This document shows, one piece after another, positions 42,344-51,486 of a stretch of DNA of 52,959 nucleotides. The notes under the pieces are model-generated. The model searched no databases. It was not told the origin of the DNA and was given only the letters and a program-made list of their open reading frames with translations. This DNA comes from Rhizobiaceae bacterium (GTDB taxonomy: Bacteria; Pseudomonadota; Alphaproteobacteria; Rhizobiales; Rhizobiaceae), in the NCBI GenBank assembly GCA_028279875.1, contig JANQMU010000103.1:1-52959 (forward strand), given 5' to 3'. The position numbers were made by a program, and so were the translations under genes. The first letter of the stretch is position 1. The number at the start of each line of letters is the position of its first letter.

Positions 42344-43915
42344 CTAATTCAAGGGGACGTTGATCCACAATTGGCCGCCATAAGCGTTGTAATCGCTGAC
42401 GCCGATGCCGTCATACTTGAAAACGGCGCGGATGTTGAAATCGTCCGGCCTTTGCACGATGAAACCAATCTCTGTCATGCCGCGGAAGCCCTCGGCCTGG
42501 CTGTAATTGATGCCGCCGACCGTGACACCGGTGCCGTCGAAATCCCACAGGCCGCGCAGCGCCAGGTGCGGCTCGATGATTATGCCGGACGCCATCTGGT
42601 AGCGGCGCGAGATCTCCGGACCGAAACGCAGTCTGCCCAGCCCGACGTTGCGCGAGGAGACTGTCGTGCCGTTTGAATCGATATATCCATCCTGGTCCTC
42701 GCCGATATAGGACAGGCTGATTTCGGGCGTCACGCGAATGTCGCCATGTCGAAGATTGCCGGTGAGTTGCCCGCTGACAAGCCAGCGGGTCGTATCGAAG
42801 CTGCCGGTCACGCCGGCAACATTGACGTCATTGTCCGACTGTCCCCAGGCGGCCCGGATGTCGAAATAGAGATTTGGCGTCAGCCGTGCGGTTGCATAGG
42901 GCCCGGCCATCCAGCCGAGGCCATCGGTGTCGGAATTGACATTGCCGATCTCGTCATCCATCCAGTCGACCTGTCCGAGAAAGCCGACCATGATCGCCGG
43001 ATGCACCAGACAATCGATGCCGACATAGCCGACCGCGAAATTGCCCTGCCGGTCGCCGGCATCTTGGAAATTCATGTAATGGGCTTCCGCCCACGCATCC
43101 CAGCAGCTTTCCGACCCCGGGGACGGCTCGGGAATGGGCGGCTCTGACGCCAGGATGAAATCGGCCGCGTTCACGCTTGAAAGGCTTCTGAGACTGACAT
43201 ACGCGCTGCCGCCGCTTCTCGAGGCCTTCAAATCGAACCGACGCGGGTCGGCATAGGCCGAGACCGATGACTCGGCTTCGCCGCCGCCCCACAGCGATTC
43301 GAGGCGCTTGCGGACGAGACGCGGCCGATCGGGCGATTCCTCCAAGAGCCGGTTGGCACGCTCGGAGATGAATGCGGTGGTGGGCCCTGATGTCGGTGAT
43401 GTGGGCGGTGTCGTTGTTGTTGTGGTGCCGCTGTTGGGCGCACATGTGATCCGGTAATTCACATCCCATTCCGCCGGGCTGGGTGCAGCACTGGCGAATT
43501 GGACGGTGGTTCGGAGCACAATGGAAATACCTGTCTGGGGGCCTGGGGGATCGTACTCTGCGGTTTGCGCCGGAATCACATTCAATGGTGGCGCATGGGT
43601 GCCGCCAAACAAGACGTTGCCGTCAACGGCTGCCTCGATCGTAATCGTGGGCCCTACACCGACAAAGCCTGAGGTTAACTGAACGGTGACCAGGTCCAGG
43701 TCCGTCAAGTTGTTCACCGTTACGGTATGCTCGGCAATAACAAGGACTGCCCCTTGTTGGGTTAACGTACCGTCGTCTTCTCTGAGGGTTATGGGTGTTG
43801 TATTCAGAGCGCTGCAATCGGCCACCGTTTCTCCGGTCGGTTCCAAACGCGTTTGGGCTGCCGACGGTCCGCAGAGCGCCAAAAGCAACATAATCAAACA
43901 TAATAGGCTGCGCAT
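42344..43915 (-). CDS. Autotransporter-type outer-membrane beta-barrel protein
   Basis: Exported protein of 523 residues. It has a signal peptide (MRSLLCLIMLLLALCGPSAA, cleavage near 20), a beta-rich N-terminal domain (about 21-165) with two or three cysteines, a Thr/Pro linker (SGTTTTTTPPTSPTSGPTT), and a helical stretch RANRLLEESPDRPRLVRKRL. From about residue 260 to the end lies a domain of alternating amphipathic strands typical of an autotransporter barrel (for example YFDIRAAWGQSDNDVNVAGV). The end NVPLN lacks the usual terminal Phe. The ATG at 43915 follows GGGGAACTG. The N-terminal domain is not recognised and its role (adhesin or receptor) is open. It is divergent from the multicopper oxidase gene. 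Confidence 0.8.
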   Translation of the reverse strand: MRSLLCLIMLLLALCGPSAAQTRLEPTGETVADCSALNTTPITLREDDGTLTQQGAVLVIAEHTVTVNNLTDLDLVTVQLTSGFVGVGPTITIEAAVDGNVLFGGTHAPPLNVIPAQTAEYDPPGPQTGISIVLRTTVQFASAAPSPAEWDVNYRITCAPNSGTTTTTTPPTSPTSGPTTAFISERANRLLEESPDRPRLVRKRLESLWGGGEAESSVSAYADPRRFDLKASRSGGSAYVSLRSLSSVNAADFILASEPPIPEPSPGSESCWDAWAEAHYMNFQDAGDRQGNFAVGYVGIDCLVHPAIMVGFLGQVDWMDDEIGNVNSDTDGLGWMAGPYATARLTPNLYFDIRAAWGQSDNDVNVAGVTGSFDTTRWLVSGQLTGNLRHGDIRVTPEISLSYIGEDQDGYIDSNGTTVSSRNVGLGRLRFGPEISRRYQMASGIIIEPHLALRGLWDFDGTGVTVGGINYSQAEGFRGMTEIGFIVQRPDDFNIRAVFKYDGIGVSDYNAYGGQLWINVPLN

Positions 43916-44140
43916 CAGTTCCCCACGGACCACACTTCCCCAGAGATCGGGCTAAGTGCTTGCCTTTCATGCGTCAATTGGCATTTCTGCCCCGGCGCTG
44001 GGCATATCTGCCCTTGCAAATCGGATAGATCCGAACCGACAGTGTTGATTGGCCGAAAGGCGATCGTGCAGGGCCGAGTGGCCCCGGTCGACTTGAGGGG
44101 CAATCGACGAATCAAATGCATGCTTTGTGCAACCTGTGGT

Positions 44141-44197
44141 ATTGAACAGGCGGCGGAGCGGTTTGAGGGGGCGAAAGGGTGGCAGCGGCGGTGTAAA
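44141..44197 (+). pseudogene. Remnant of the gatA 3' end
   Basis: Aligned without gaps to 42239-42295, this stretch matches at 44 of 57 positions (my hand count). It would encode IEQAAERFEGAKGW against the GatA C-terminus IEQAAGRFEAEKWW, and the match runs past the gatA stop codon (AGCGGCGG-GTA). Upstream, TGTTGATTGGCC near 44042 also resembles the gatA LIGK codons. It is a partial tail copy and not functional. Confidence 0.6.
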
Positions 44198-44343
44198 GCG
44201 GCCAACAGCCGTGCCGGCCAATCGCCGGCGCCGGTCGCCAATTGTTTACCATTCGGCGCAACATTTCATTATTTATGCGCAGGGAATGCGCCGAAAAATA
44301 CCTTTGAAAACGGTAGTTTGCCACGGTTTTCGCATGCGCCGTG

Positions 44344-44372
44344 TTGACAGATTCCCGTGCCGCGGTCTACGA
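44344..44372 (+). promoter_or_regulatory. Candidate promoter of the multicopper oxidase gene
   Basis: TTGACA (44344-44349), a 17-bp spacer and CTACGA (44367-44372). The -35 is perfect and the -10 weak. It lies 41 bp before the ATG. Confidence 0.4.
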
Positions 44373-44413
44373 GTATTGCAGGGTGGTACCATTATGAGTT
44401 GAGGATGACTCAA

Positions 44414-46384
44414 ATGACAAAAGCCATCTCTTTATTGCAAAAAAATGGTCGATTGGCAGCGCTGACGGGATCAACAGTGCTCAGCCGTCGCGATTTCATC
44501 GGAACTCTGATGGCGCTGTCGGTGCCCATGGCAGCGAGGGCGCAGCAGTCCGGCGACAGCACTCCCACATCCAATGCACAGGCGCTTGAAGGCATGGCCG
44601 TCGAGCCAAAGCCGGATTTCACGCTTGTTGCGAAATTCATGACGTATGAGCTCGACCTGCTCTATGGCGTGGACGAAAAGGGCAAACCCGATCCCGGCAA
44701 TGCGCGCAAGAAGCTTGGCAAGTTCAAATTCATGACGCGGAGCTGGATAAAGGAAGGCCAGGAGGACGACAATTATCTCGGACCGCTGCTGGAGTTGTCT
44801 CCGGGCCAGAAATTCAGCGTTCTTGTCAAGAACGAACTCCACGAGATGGGCGATTACAAGGATTACGGTCCACCGGCGCCTTCGGTTGAAGACTGGTACT
44901 CCATCATCAATCAGAAAACCGGGCCGTCCGTTTTCCTTCACCAGGACCAGCCCCTGGGCTTTCCGTTCTTCAACACCTGCAAGCCGGGCTCTCCGGTCGA
45001 TGCCTTTCAGGTCGACACGGAGAACCTTCCGAAGAACTACAACTGGACGAACCTTCACCTGCACGGGCTGGAAATCGATCCCCACCTGTTCGAGCCGCAA
45101 GGAACGTCGGATCCCAAGGCAAACTATATCACCGTCAAGCCCGGCGGGCACTATCTCTATCATTTCCAACTGCCGGACGACCATCCGTCCGGCACATTCT
45201 GGTATCACCCGCATCGGCACAATTCCGTGGCCATCCAGGCTTGGGGCGGGCTGGCCGGGATGCTGCTTGTGCGCGGCAAGTTCGACGAGGAACTGAAGAA
45301 TTACGGTATCGCCAACGAGGTTCCGTTTGTCGTCCACGATCCGCATTACGAGATCGTCAAATATCCGGAGGGCGATGAGCCGGGTATCGCCAAGGTCGGC
45401 CGGTTTCTGGACAATCAGAACGGTCTGACGGATACGACGTTCATGGTCAGCGGTCGCTATCAGCCGACCTTTACCATCAAGCGCAATGAAATTCTTCACC
45501 TCCGGCATCTGACGGCGACCGTCGAGAACCTCACCTCCTTCCGGATCACGCCGGCGGACGACACGATCTCGACGATTGCGACAGAGGGTATCGAGGGCGA
45601 CAATCTTCCCTTCTACATGATTGCCTCCGACGGTATTGCGTTCGAGAAACCGGTCAAGAAGAACCTGATGGTGAGCGGTGGCGGCGAACGCCATGATCTG
45701 CTGCTCAGCATCAGTGAGCCCGGCGAATATCTGGTCAAGATGGACGGGTTGTCGACCATCCAGTTTTTCGGTACCGGCCCCGCAGACCAGGTGCTGGCGA
45801 AGATCGTGGTGACGGACGACAATGCCGGTTCTCCCGAGACGCCCATCGAGAAAATGAGATTCACACCCGGCATTCCGAAGGGCGGCTCCACCGGAGATAT
45901 TCGGCCCGAGGAGATTGTCCGGCGTCGGCATTTCGTTTTCGACATGGATGGCGACACATGCCGATTACCCTTTCCGCAATTCAGGATCAACGACGAAACC
46001 TATGCATACGACAAGGTGGATTTCGAGATTGAACAGGGAACTGTCGAAGAGTGGGTGCTGATCAACCCGACCGGCGGTACCCATCCGTTCCATGTCCACG
46101 TCAACGCATTCCAGGTCAAGGAATCCTATTCGGCACAAGTGCCCGATGCAAAACTCGTCGGCGCCGATGCGCCGATCGTGCAATCGCGCATCGATGCGTT
46201 GCGGACAATCGATTCGCCGAATCAATGGCGCGATTCGATGATCATTCCGCCGAAAGGATATCTGCGCGTGTGGACGCGGCTTTATGCGAAAAGGCTTGGA
46301 AAAACCGTGCTCCATTGCCATTTCCTGGCGCATGAGGAAACGGCAATGCTGCAGAATTTCCTCATCAAGCCCAAATCGATGTAG
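44414..46384 (+). CDS. Tat-exported multicopper oxidase
   Basis: Periplasmic copper oxidase of 656 residues. The twin-arginine signal is SRRDFIG (24-30) followed by a hydrophobic stretch and ARAQ. All four copper motifs are present: HLHG at 215-218, WYHPHRH at 263-269, HPFHVH at 557-562 and HCHFLAHEETAM at 634-645. In the last, Cys635 is the type 1 ligand and Met645 the probable axial ligand. It should oxidise phenols, metals (Cu+, Mn2+, Fe2+) or bilirubin-like compounds with O2. The ATG at 44414, 9 bp after GAGG, is preferred to those at 44405 and 44357. Compared with CotA or CueO it has extra N-terminal length (about 100 residues before the first cupredoxin strands). The neighbour is an autotransporter; no copper-resistance genes are near. 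Confidence 0.93.
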   Translation: MTKAISLLQKNGRLAALTGSTVLSRRDFIGTLMALSVPMAARAQQSGDSTPTSNAQALEGMAVEPKPDFTLVAKFMTYELDLLYGVDEKGKPDPGNARKKLGKFKFMTRSWIKEGQEDDNYLGPLLELSPGQKFSVLVKNELHEMGDYKDYGPPAPSVEDWYSIINQKTGPSVFLHQDQPLGFPFFNTCKPGSPVDAFQVDTENLPKNYNWTNLHLHGLEIDPHLFEPQGTSDPKANYITVKPGGHYLYHFQLPDDHPSGTFWYHPHRHNSVAIQAWGGLAGMLLVRGKFDEELKNYGIANEVPFVVHDPHYEIVKYPEGDEPGIAKVGRFLDNQNGLTDTTFMVSGRYQPTFTIKRNEILHLRHLTATVENLTSFRITPADDTISTIATEGIEGDNLPFYMIASDGIAFEKPVKKNLMVSGGGERHDLLLSISEPGEYLVKMDGLSTIQFFGTGPADQVLAKIVVTDDNAGSPETPIEKMRFTPGIPKGGSTGDIRPEEIVRRRHFVFDMDGDTCRLPFPQFRINDETYAYDKVDFEIEQGTVEEWVLINPTGGTHPFHVHVNAFQVKESYSAQVPDAKLVGADAPIVQSRIDALRTIDSPNQWRDSMIIPPKGYLRVWTRLYAKRLGKTVLHCHFLAHEETAMLQNFLIKPKSM

Positions 46385-46542
46385 AGGGCGAGCCGAAGAG
46401 CCAACAAAGCCCGAGGAGAGAACATGTGAAGTTTTCGTTAGAGGAAGTCTGGCCGCCGGCGGCCACGCTTGATGTTTGCCTAAGCTGATTGCCGGGAATG
46501 CGTGTATTGGAACGGGCTTCCGTCGATCACCCGGACTCAAAG

Positions 46543-46572
46543 AAAGCCCGCATTGCCACCAATGCGGGCTTT
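46543..46572. terminator. Bidirectional intrinsic terminator between multicopper oxidase and nrdJ
   Basis: AAAGCCCGCATTG-CCAC-CAATGCGGGCTTT is a perfect 13-bp stem with a 4-nt loop. It ends in TTT on both strands (CTTTCTTTG on the minus strand), so it should stop nrdJ transcripts 30 bp after the stop and oxidase transcripts from the other side. Confidence 0.85.
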
Positions 46573-46601
46573 CGACGTTTAACGACTGTGGTGACCCTGT
46601 T

Positions 46602-49600
46602 CTAGCTGCAACCGCTGGTCGCGCCGCAGGTGTCGCATTTCAGGCAGGTGCCGTTGCGCACCATGGTGAAGTTCGAACATTCCGAACAGGCATCGCCGGT
46701 GTAGCCCTGCATGATGGCTTTGGCGCGCCGGTCGGCTTCCACCTTGTCGGGATCCGCCTTGGCCTGCGTGGCGGCATCATCGTCGAACAACTGATCGCCT
46801 TCGCCTTCCGTGATGGCGATTTCCTCGCTCAATTGCCGGGCACGCTCCTCATAGTCGCGCTTGAAGGCGGTCACCTCGTCGGTCTCCGAGACGGTTGCGG
46901 TCGCCACGGCGCCGGCGGCGATTGCCGTGACGTTGCCGGTGCCGCCGCTGGACGGTGCCGGTCCGGCGGCGGAGCCCATGGGCTGGCCGCCCGGCGTGAT
47001 CAGTTCCAGTTTGTGGCCGCGCGTCAGGCCCTTCGAGACCGGTGCGGTCTTGCCTTCCCGGATTCCCTTGCCGAGGGCGGTGTTGCTGAAATCCGACGTG
47101 TCGATGTGAGCAAGATCGTGGCGTTCCAGATAGGACACGGCGAGCTCGCGGAAGACATAATCGAGGATCGACGTCGCGTTCTTGATGGCATCATTGCCCT
47201 GCACCATGCCGGCCGGCTCAAATTTGGTGAAGGTGAACGCCTCGACATATTCCTCTAGCGGAACGCCATATTGCAGGCCAAGCGAGATGGCGATCGCGAA
47301 ATTGTTCATCATCGCCCCGAAGGCAGCGCCCTCCTTGTGCATATCGATGAAAATCTCGCCGATGCGGCCGTCGTCAAATTCGCCGGTGCGCAGATAGACC
47401 TTGTGCCCGCCGACGACGGCCTTCTGGGTGTAGCCCTTGCGCCGGTTGGGCATTTTCTCCCGCTCCCGAACGACCTTTTCGACGACACGCTCGACGACCT
47501 TCTCGGTGATCGTGACGGCCTTGGCCGCGGCCGGCGCCTCGACCAGTTCCTCGACGGCGTCTTCCTCCTCGTCGTCCTCGATCAGCGCGGCATTGAGCGG
47601 CTGGGACAGTTTGGAGCCGTCGCGGTAGAGCGCATTGGCCTTCAGGCCCAGCTTCCAGGACAGCATATAGGCCTGCTTGCAATCATCGACTGCCGCGTCA
47701 TTGGGCATGTTGATGGTCTTGGAAATGGCACCTGAAATGAAGGGCTGTGCGGCGGCCATCATGCGAATGTGGCTGTCGGTGGACAGATAGCGCTTGCCGA
47801 TCTTGCCGCAGGGATTGGCGCAATCGAAAACCGGCAGGTGCTCGTCCTTCAGCGCCGGTGCGCCTTCAAGGGTCATCGCACCGCAGATGTGAATATTGGC
47901 GTCGTCGATCTCCTGGCGCGAGAACCCGAGATGCTCGAGCATGTTGAACTCGAAATCGTTCATCTGGTCGTCGGTGATGCCCAAGGTATCCCGGCAGAAA
48001 TCCTCTCCAAGCGTCCACTGGTTGAAGGCGAATTTGATGTCGAAGGCCGAAGCAAGCGCGGTGTTGAGCGCCTCGATCTTGTCCTCGGTGAAGCCCTTGG
48101 CCGCCAGCGCGCCCGGATTGACGGCCGGCGCCTGGTTGAGATTGCCGTGGCCAACCGCATAGGCTTCGATCTCGGCGATCTGGCTCTCCGAATAGCCGAG
48201 CGTGCGCAACGCTTCCGGGACGGCGCGGTTGATGATCTTGAAATAGCCGCCGCCGGCCAGTTTCTTGAACTTGACGAGTGCGAAATCCGGCTCGATGCCC
48301 GTGGTGTCGCAATCCATGACCAGGCCGATCGTGCCGGTCGGCGCGATCACCGTCGCCTGGGCGTTGCGGTAGCCATGTTTTTCGCCGAGCGCGACGGCCC
48401 TGTCCCAGGCCGCCTTGGCATGTTCGACAAGGTCCTGATCGGGGCAATCATCGTGCAGCAGGGCCACCGGATTGATTGACAGCTTTTCATAGCCCGATGT
48501 CTCGCCCCAGGCGGCGCGCCGATGGTTGCGCATGACCCGCAGCATATTGGCGCTGTTCGGCTCGTAGCCGGGGAAGGGACCCAGTTCGGCGGCCATTTCG
48601 GCCGAGGTGGCGTAGGCGGTGCCGGTCATGATGGCGGTGATGGCGCCGCAAATCGCACGGCCGGCATCGGAATCGTAGGGAATGCCAGCGGTCATCAGCA
48701 GGCCGCCAATATTGGCGTAGCCAAGGCCAAGCGTGCGGTACCGGTAGGACAATTCGGCGATCTGGCGCGACGGGAATTGCGCCATCATGACGGAGATTTC
48801 CAGCACGACCGTCCACAGGCGCACGGCATGTTCGAATTCGCCGATGCGGAACGCGTTGGTTTTGCGCTCGGCAAATTGCAGCAGGTTCAGCGATGCCAGA
48901 TTGCAGGCGGTGTCGTCGAGGAACATATATTCCGAGCACGGATTGGAGGCCCGGATCGGTCCGGCGGCCGGGCAGGTGTGCCAGTCATTCATCGTGGTGT
49001 TGAAATGCAGGCCGGGATCGGCTGAGGCCCAGGCCGCGTAGCCGATACTGTCCCACAGATCGCGGGCGCGTAGCGTCTTCGTCACCTTGCCGTCCTTGCG
49101 GCCGAGCAGGTTCCAATCGCCGTCCTTTTCCACGGCATTGAGGAAATCATCCTTGATGGAGACTGAGTTGTTGGAATTCTGGCCGGACACGGTGAGGTAG
49201 GCTTCCGAATCCCAGTCCGTGTCATAGGTGGTGAATTCAATGTCCCGGTAGCCCTGGCGGGCGAACTGGATCACCCGCTTGATGTAGTTTTCGGGAACAT
49301 GGGACTTCTTGGCGGCCCGAACTTCGCGTTTGAGGGCCGGATTCTTCTTCGGGTCGAAACAGTCGCCCTCCGGGCCCTCGCAATTGACACAGGCCTTCAT
49401 GATGGCGGCGAGATGAGCGGCGGCGACCTTGGAGCCGGTCACCAGAGCGGCGACCTTCTGTTCCTCCTTCACCTTCCAGTTGATATAGGCCTCGATATCC
49501 GGATGATCGATGTCGACGACGACCATCTTGGCGGCGCGGCGGGTGGTGCCGCCGGATTTGATCGCGCCGGCTGCCCGGTCGCCGATCTTCAGGAAGGACA

Positions 49601-50363
49601 TGAGGCCGGAAGAACGTCCGCCGCCCGACAATGTTTCGCCTTCGCCGCGCACATGGGAGAAATTGGAGCCGGTTCCGGAGCCGTATTTGAACAGCCGCGC
49701 CTCGCGCACCCAAAGATCCATGATGCCGTTTTCATTGACCAGATCGTCTTCGACCGACTGGATGAAGCAGGCGTGCGGCTGCGGATGTTCATAGGCGGAG
49801 TCGGACTTCACCAGCGTGCCGGAAAAGGGATCGACATAGAAATGTCCCTGGCCGGGGCCGTCAATGCCGTAGGCCCAGTGGAGACCGGTGTTGAACCATT
49901 GCGGGCTGTTGGGCGCGACGCGCTGGGTGGCGAGCATATAGGCAAGCTCGTCGTGGAAGGCGAGGGCGTCCTCCTCATCGGTGAAATAGCCGCCTTTCCA
50001 GCCCCAATAGGTCCAGGTGCCGGCCAGCCGGCTGAACACCTGTCGCGCGTCCGTCTCGGAGCCGTAGCGCTGGTCCTCGGGCAGGGATTCCAGCGCCTCC
50101 TCATCGGCAACGGAGCGCCACAACCAGGACGGAACGGCGTTTTCCTCAACTTTTTTCAGCCGTGCCGGAACGCCCGCCTTGCGAAAATATTTCTGGGCCA
50201 GGATGTCGCTGGCGACCTGAGAGAACTGCGTGGGAACATCAATGTTTTCCAGACGGAAAACGACCGAACCATCCGGATTCTTGATTTCGCTCGTCGCCTT
50301 ACGAAATTCGATGTCCGCATAGGGTGATTGGCCTGATTTTGTAAATTGACGCTCAATGCGCAT
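46602..50363 (-). CDS. nrdJ: Vitamin B12-dependent (class II) ribonucleoside-diphosphate reductase
   Basis: Adenosylcobalamin-dependent reductase that makes deoxyribonucleotides with or without oxygen; 1253 residues. It has an N-terminal substrate region with RVAPNSPQWFNTGLHWAYGI, a long middle part, the active-site segment ASNPCSEYMFLDDTACNLAS and VIAPTGTIGLVMDCDTTGIE. The tail carries a CSECSNF...CLKCDTCGATSGCS zinc ribbon, as in large alphaproteobacterial NrdJ. The ATG at 50363, after GAGGGAAAAGC, gives the MRIERQFTKSGQSPYADIEF start; the frame is open to 50498 but unconserved there. Expression is very likely under NrdR, from tandem boxes 136-182 bp upstream. No cobalamin riboswitch was seen. 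Confidence 0.97.
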   Translation of the reverse strand: MRIERQFTKSGQSPYADIEFRKATSEIKNPDGSVVFRLENIDVPTQFSQVASDILAQKYFRKAGVPARLKKVEENAVPSWLWRSVADEEALESLPEDQRYGSETDARQVFSRLAGTWTYWGWKGGYFTDEEDALAFHDELAYMLATQRVAPNSPQWFNTGLHWAYGIDGPGQGHFYVDPFSGTLVKSDSAYEHPQPHACFIQSVEDDLVNENGIMDLWVREARLFKYGSGTGSNFSHVRGEGETLSGGGRSSGLMSFLKIGDRAAGAIKSGGTTRRAAKMVVVDIDHPDIEAYINWKVKEEQKVAALVTGSKVAAAHLAAIMKACVNCEGPEGDCFDPKKNPALKREVRAAKKSHVPENYIKRVIQFARQGYRDIEFTTYDTDWDSEAYLTVSGQNSNNSVSIKDDFLNAVEKDGDWNLLGRKDGKVTKTLRARDLWDSIGYAAWASADPGLHFNTTMNDWHTCPAAGPIRASNPCSEYMFLDDTACNLASLNLLQFAERKTNAFRIGEFEHAVRLWTVVLEISVMMAQFPSRQIAELSYRYRTLGLGYANIGGLLMTAGIPYDSDAGRAICGAITAIMTGTAYATSAEMAAELGPFPGYEPNSANMLRVMRNHRRAAWGETSGYEKLSINPVALLHDDCPDQDLVEHAKAAWDRAVALGEKHGYRNAQATVIAPTGTIGLVMDCDTTGIEPDFALVKFKKLAGGGYFKIINRAVPEALRTLGYSESQIAEIEAYAVGHGNLNQAPAVNPGALAAKGFTEDKIEALNTALASAFDIKFAFNQWTLGEDFCRDTLGITDDQMNDFEFNMLEHLGFSRQEIDDANIHICGAMTLEGAPALKDEHLPVFDCANPCGKIGKRYLSTDSHIRMMAAAQPFISGAISKTINMPNDAAVDDCKQAYMLSWKLGLKANALYRDGSKLSQPLNAALIEDDEEEDAVEELVEAPAAAKAVTITEKVVERVVEKVVREREKMPNRRKGYTQKAVVGGHKVYLRTGEFDDGRIGEIFIDMHKEGAAFGAMMNNFAIAISLGLQYGVPLEEYVEAFTFTKFEPAGMVQGNDAIKNATSILDYVFRELAVSYLERHDLAHIDTSDFSNTALGKGIREGKTAPVSKGLTRGHKLELITPGGQPMGSAAGPAPSSGGTGNVTAIAAGAVATATVSETDEVTAFKRDYEERARQLSEEIAITEGEGDQLFDDDAATQAKADPDKVEADRRAKAIMQGYTGDACSECSNFTMVRNGTCLKCDTCGATSGCS

Positions 50364-50988
50364 GCTTTTCCCTCGTTGTTGACCACCCTGGCCGTCCTCA
50401 TGACCGACCGGGCACAGCTTCACCCTTTCCGCAGCCATATAATCGCAGCGGATCTCCAATCTAACCGGCGTCTTCTCGCGATGATTCCTCGCCGACAAAC
50501 GCTATATCTTGTGGCTATTTGCGCTGCAAACACTAAAGATAGTATTAACAGCTTCTTTATGCCAATCACATTTTTGCAGCAGGCGGACCCGGATATGCAC
50601 GACGAAACCCTTCGCCCCGAGCCGATACATGCCCGGTTGGGACATCATGTCCGCACACTTACATACTGAAAGAAATCTGCCCGAGAACTCGCAGATCACG
50701 CCGCTGCAATAACGCCGTCACAGTAGAACGCGACTCGGTTTCAACCGTCAAGGGCTTGTTTGCGACAGAATTATGAACACCAGATGTTGTGGTGGAAGAT
50801 GTGGAAAGCGGGGAAACCGCGAGGCCTTGAAAACTTCACACTTGCAGTCTCGTCAAGGCAAAAAATGCAAAATCGAACCGGGGCAAAAAAAATTGTTTCA
50901 ACGGTCGGAGAAATGATGATCGACTGTTTGTCACAAAAATGCCACGCGAATCGATCTCGGCCCCAATGCGCGAATTCAGCCGGGCGGC
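50364..50988. other. Long AT-rich intergenic region between nrdJ and gpt
   Basis: This 625-bp gap is richer in A+T than the rest of the window (several A-runs of seven to eight). It holds the nrdJ leader, promoter and NrdR boxes. From about 50560 to 50988 I recognise nothing: short open frames (for example 50760-51011) have no ribosome binding site or family resemblance. The AGCCGGGCGGCT palindrome next to the gpt stop could help end gpt transcription. Confidence 0.4.
50499..50545 (-). promoter_or_regulatory. nrdJ promoter with tandem NrdR boxes
   Basis: Box 1, ACGCTATATCTTGTGG (50499-50514), and box 2, ACACTAAAGATAGTAT (50530-50545), match the NrdR consensus ACAC-w-ATAT-m-T-w-GTGT at 14 and 13 of 16 positions. 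Their starts are 31 bp apart, the three-turn spacing of known NrdR pairs. On the minus strand TTGCAG (50529-50524) and TATAGC (50506-50501) with a 17-bp spacer make a promoter whose -10 lies inside box 1, so bound NrdR would block transcription of nrdJ when dATP is high. Confidence 0.75.
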
Positions 50989-51486
50989 TCAGCCTTCCGG
51001 GCCCTTGGTAATCGGCTCCTGATAGGTGAAGCCCATATCCCAGGGGAAGAAGATCCAGGTGTCCTGGCTGACCTCGGTGATGAAGGTATCGACCATCGGG
51101 CGGCCTTTCGGCTTGGCATAGACGGTGGCGAAATGCGCCTTCGGCAGCATGGAGCGGACCAGCGATGCGGTCTTGCCCGTATCGGTCAGGTCGTCGACGA
51201 TCAGGATATCCTCACCGCCGGACGTTCTCAGATCTTCGCTGACCTCCTTGATAGTGTGCATGTCGCCCTGGCTGCTGTAATCGTGGTAGGACGCGACGCA
51301 GACGGTTTCGATCAGGCGGATGTTTAGTTCCCGGGCAACGATGGCCGCCGGCACGAGGCCGCCGCGGGTAATGCACACGATGCCGCGCCATTCCCGCTCC
51401 GGGTTGGCGATGCGCCAGGCAAGCGCCCTGGCATCGCGGTGGAACTGGTCCCACGAAACGGGGAAAGACTTTTCTGGAAGGCTCAT
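50989..51486 (-). CDS. gpt: Xanthine/guanine phosphoribosyltransferase
   Basis: Purine salvage enzyme that joins xanthine or guanine to PRPP; 165 residues, the typical XGPRT length. The start MSLPEKSFPVSWDQFHRDAR is typical of rhizobial forms, the PRPP motif is ILIVDDLTDTGKTAS, and the base-side region is ITRGGLVPAAIVARELNIRL and TWIFFPWDMG. The ATG at 51486 is chosen over a GTG at 51498 because AGGAG lies about 11 bp before the ATG and abuts the GTG. The region upstream belongs to an IS110-type element, so the native promoter may be displaced. Confidence 0.94.
   Translation of the reverse strand: MSLPEKSFPVSWDQFHRDARALAWRIANPEREWRGIVCITRGGLVPAAIVARELNIRLIETVCVASYHDYSSQGDMHTIKEVSEDLRTSGGEDILIVDDLTDTGKTASLVRSMLPKAHFATVYAKPKGRPMVDTFITEVSQDTWIFFPWDMGFTYQEPITKGPEG

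Larger units (their letters stand above)
43916..44413. other. Divergent intergenic region with gatA 3'-end remnant
   Basis: This 498-bp gap separates the autotransporter and multicopper oxidase genes. It has no intact gene. The middle carries a decayed copy of the gatA 3' end (44141-44197), and the last 70 bp carry the oxidase promoter candidate. Short open frames here are weak and lack ribosome binding sites. Confidence 0.5.

Noticed and set aside
44042..44347. 101-codon plus-strand open frame between autotransporter and oxidase genes
   Set aside because: It is explained by the decayed gatA tail and has no ribosome binding site.
50364..50700. Cobalamin riboswitch upstream of nrdJ
   Set aside because: Looked for the conserved B12-box and the long structured leader; neither was seen, and NrdR boxes explain regulation.
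50760..51011. 83-codon open frame in the nrdJ-gpt gap
   Set aside because: No ribosome binding site, no recognisable composition, and it runs into the gpt 3' end.
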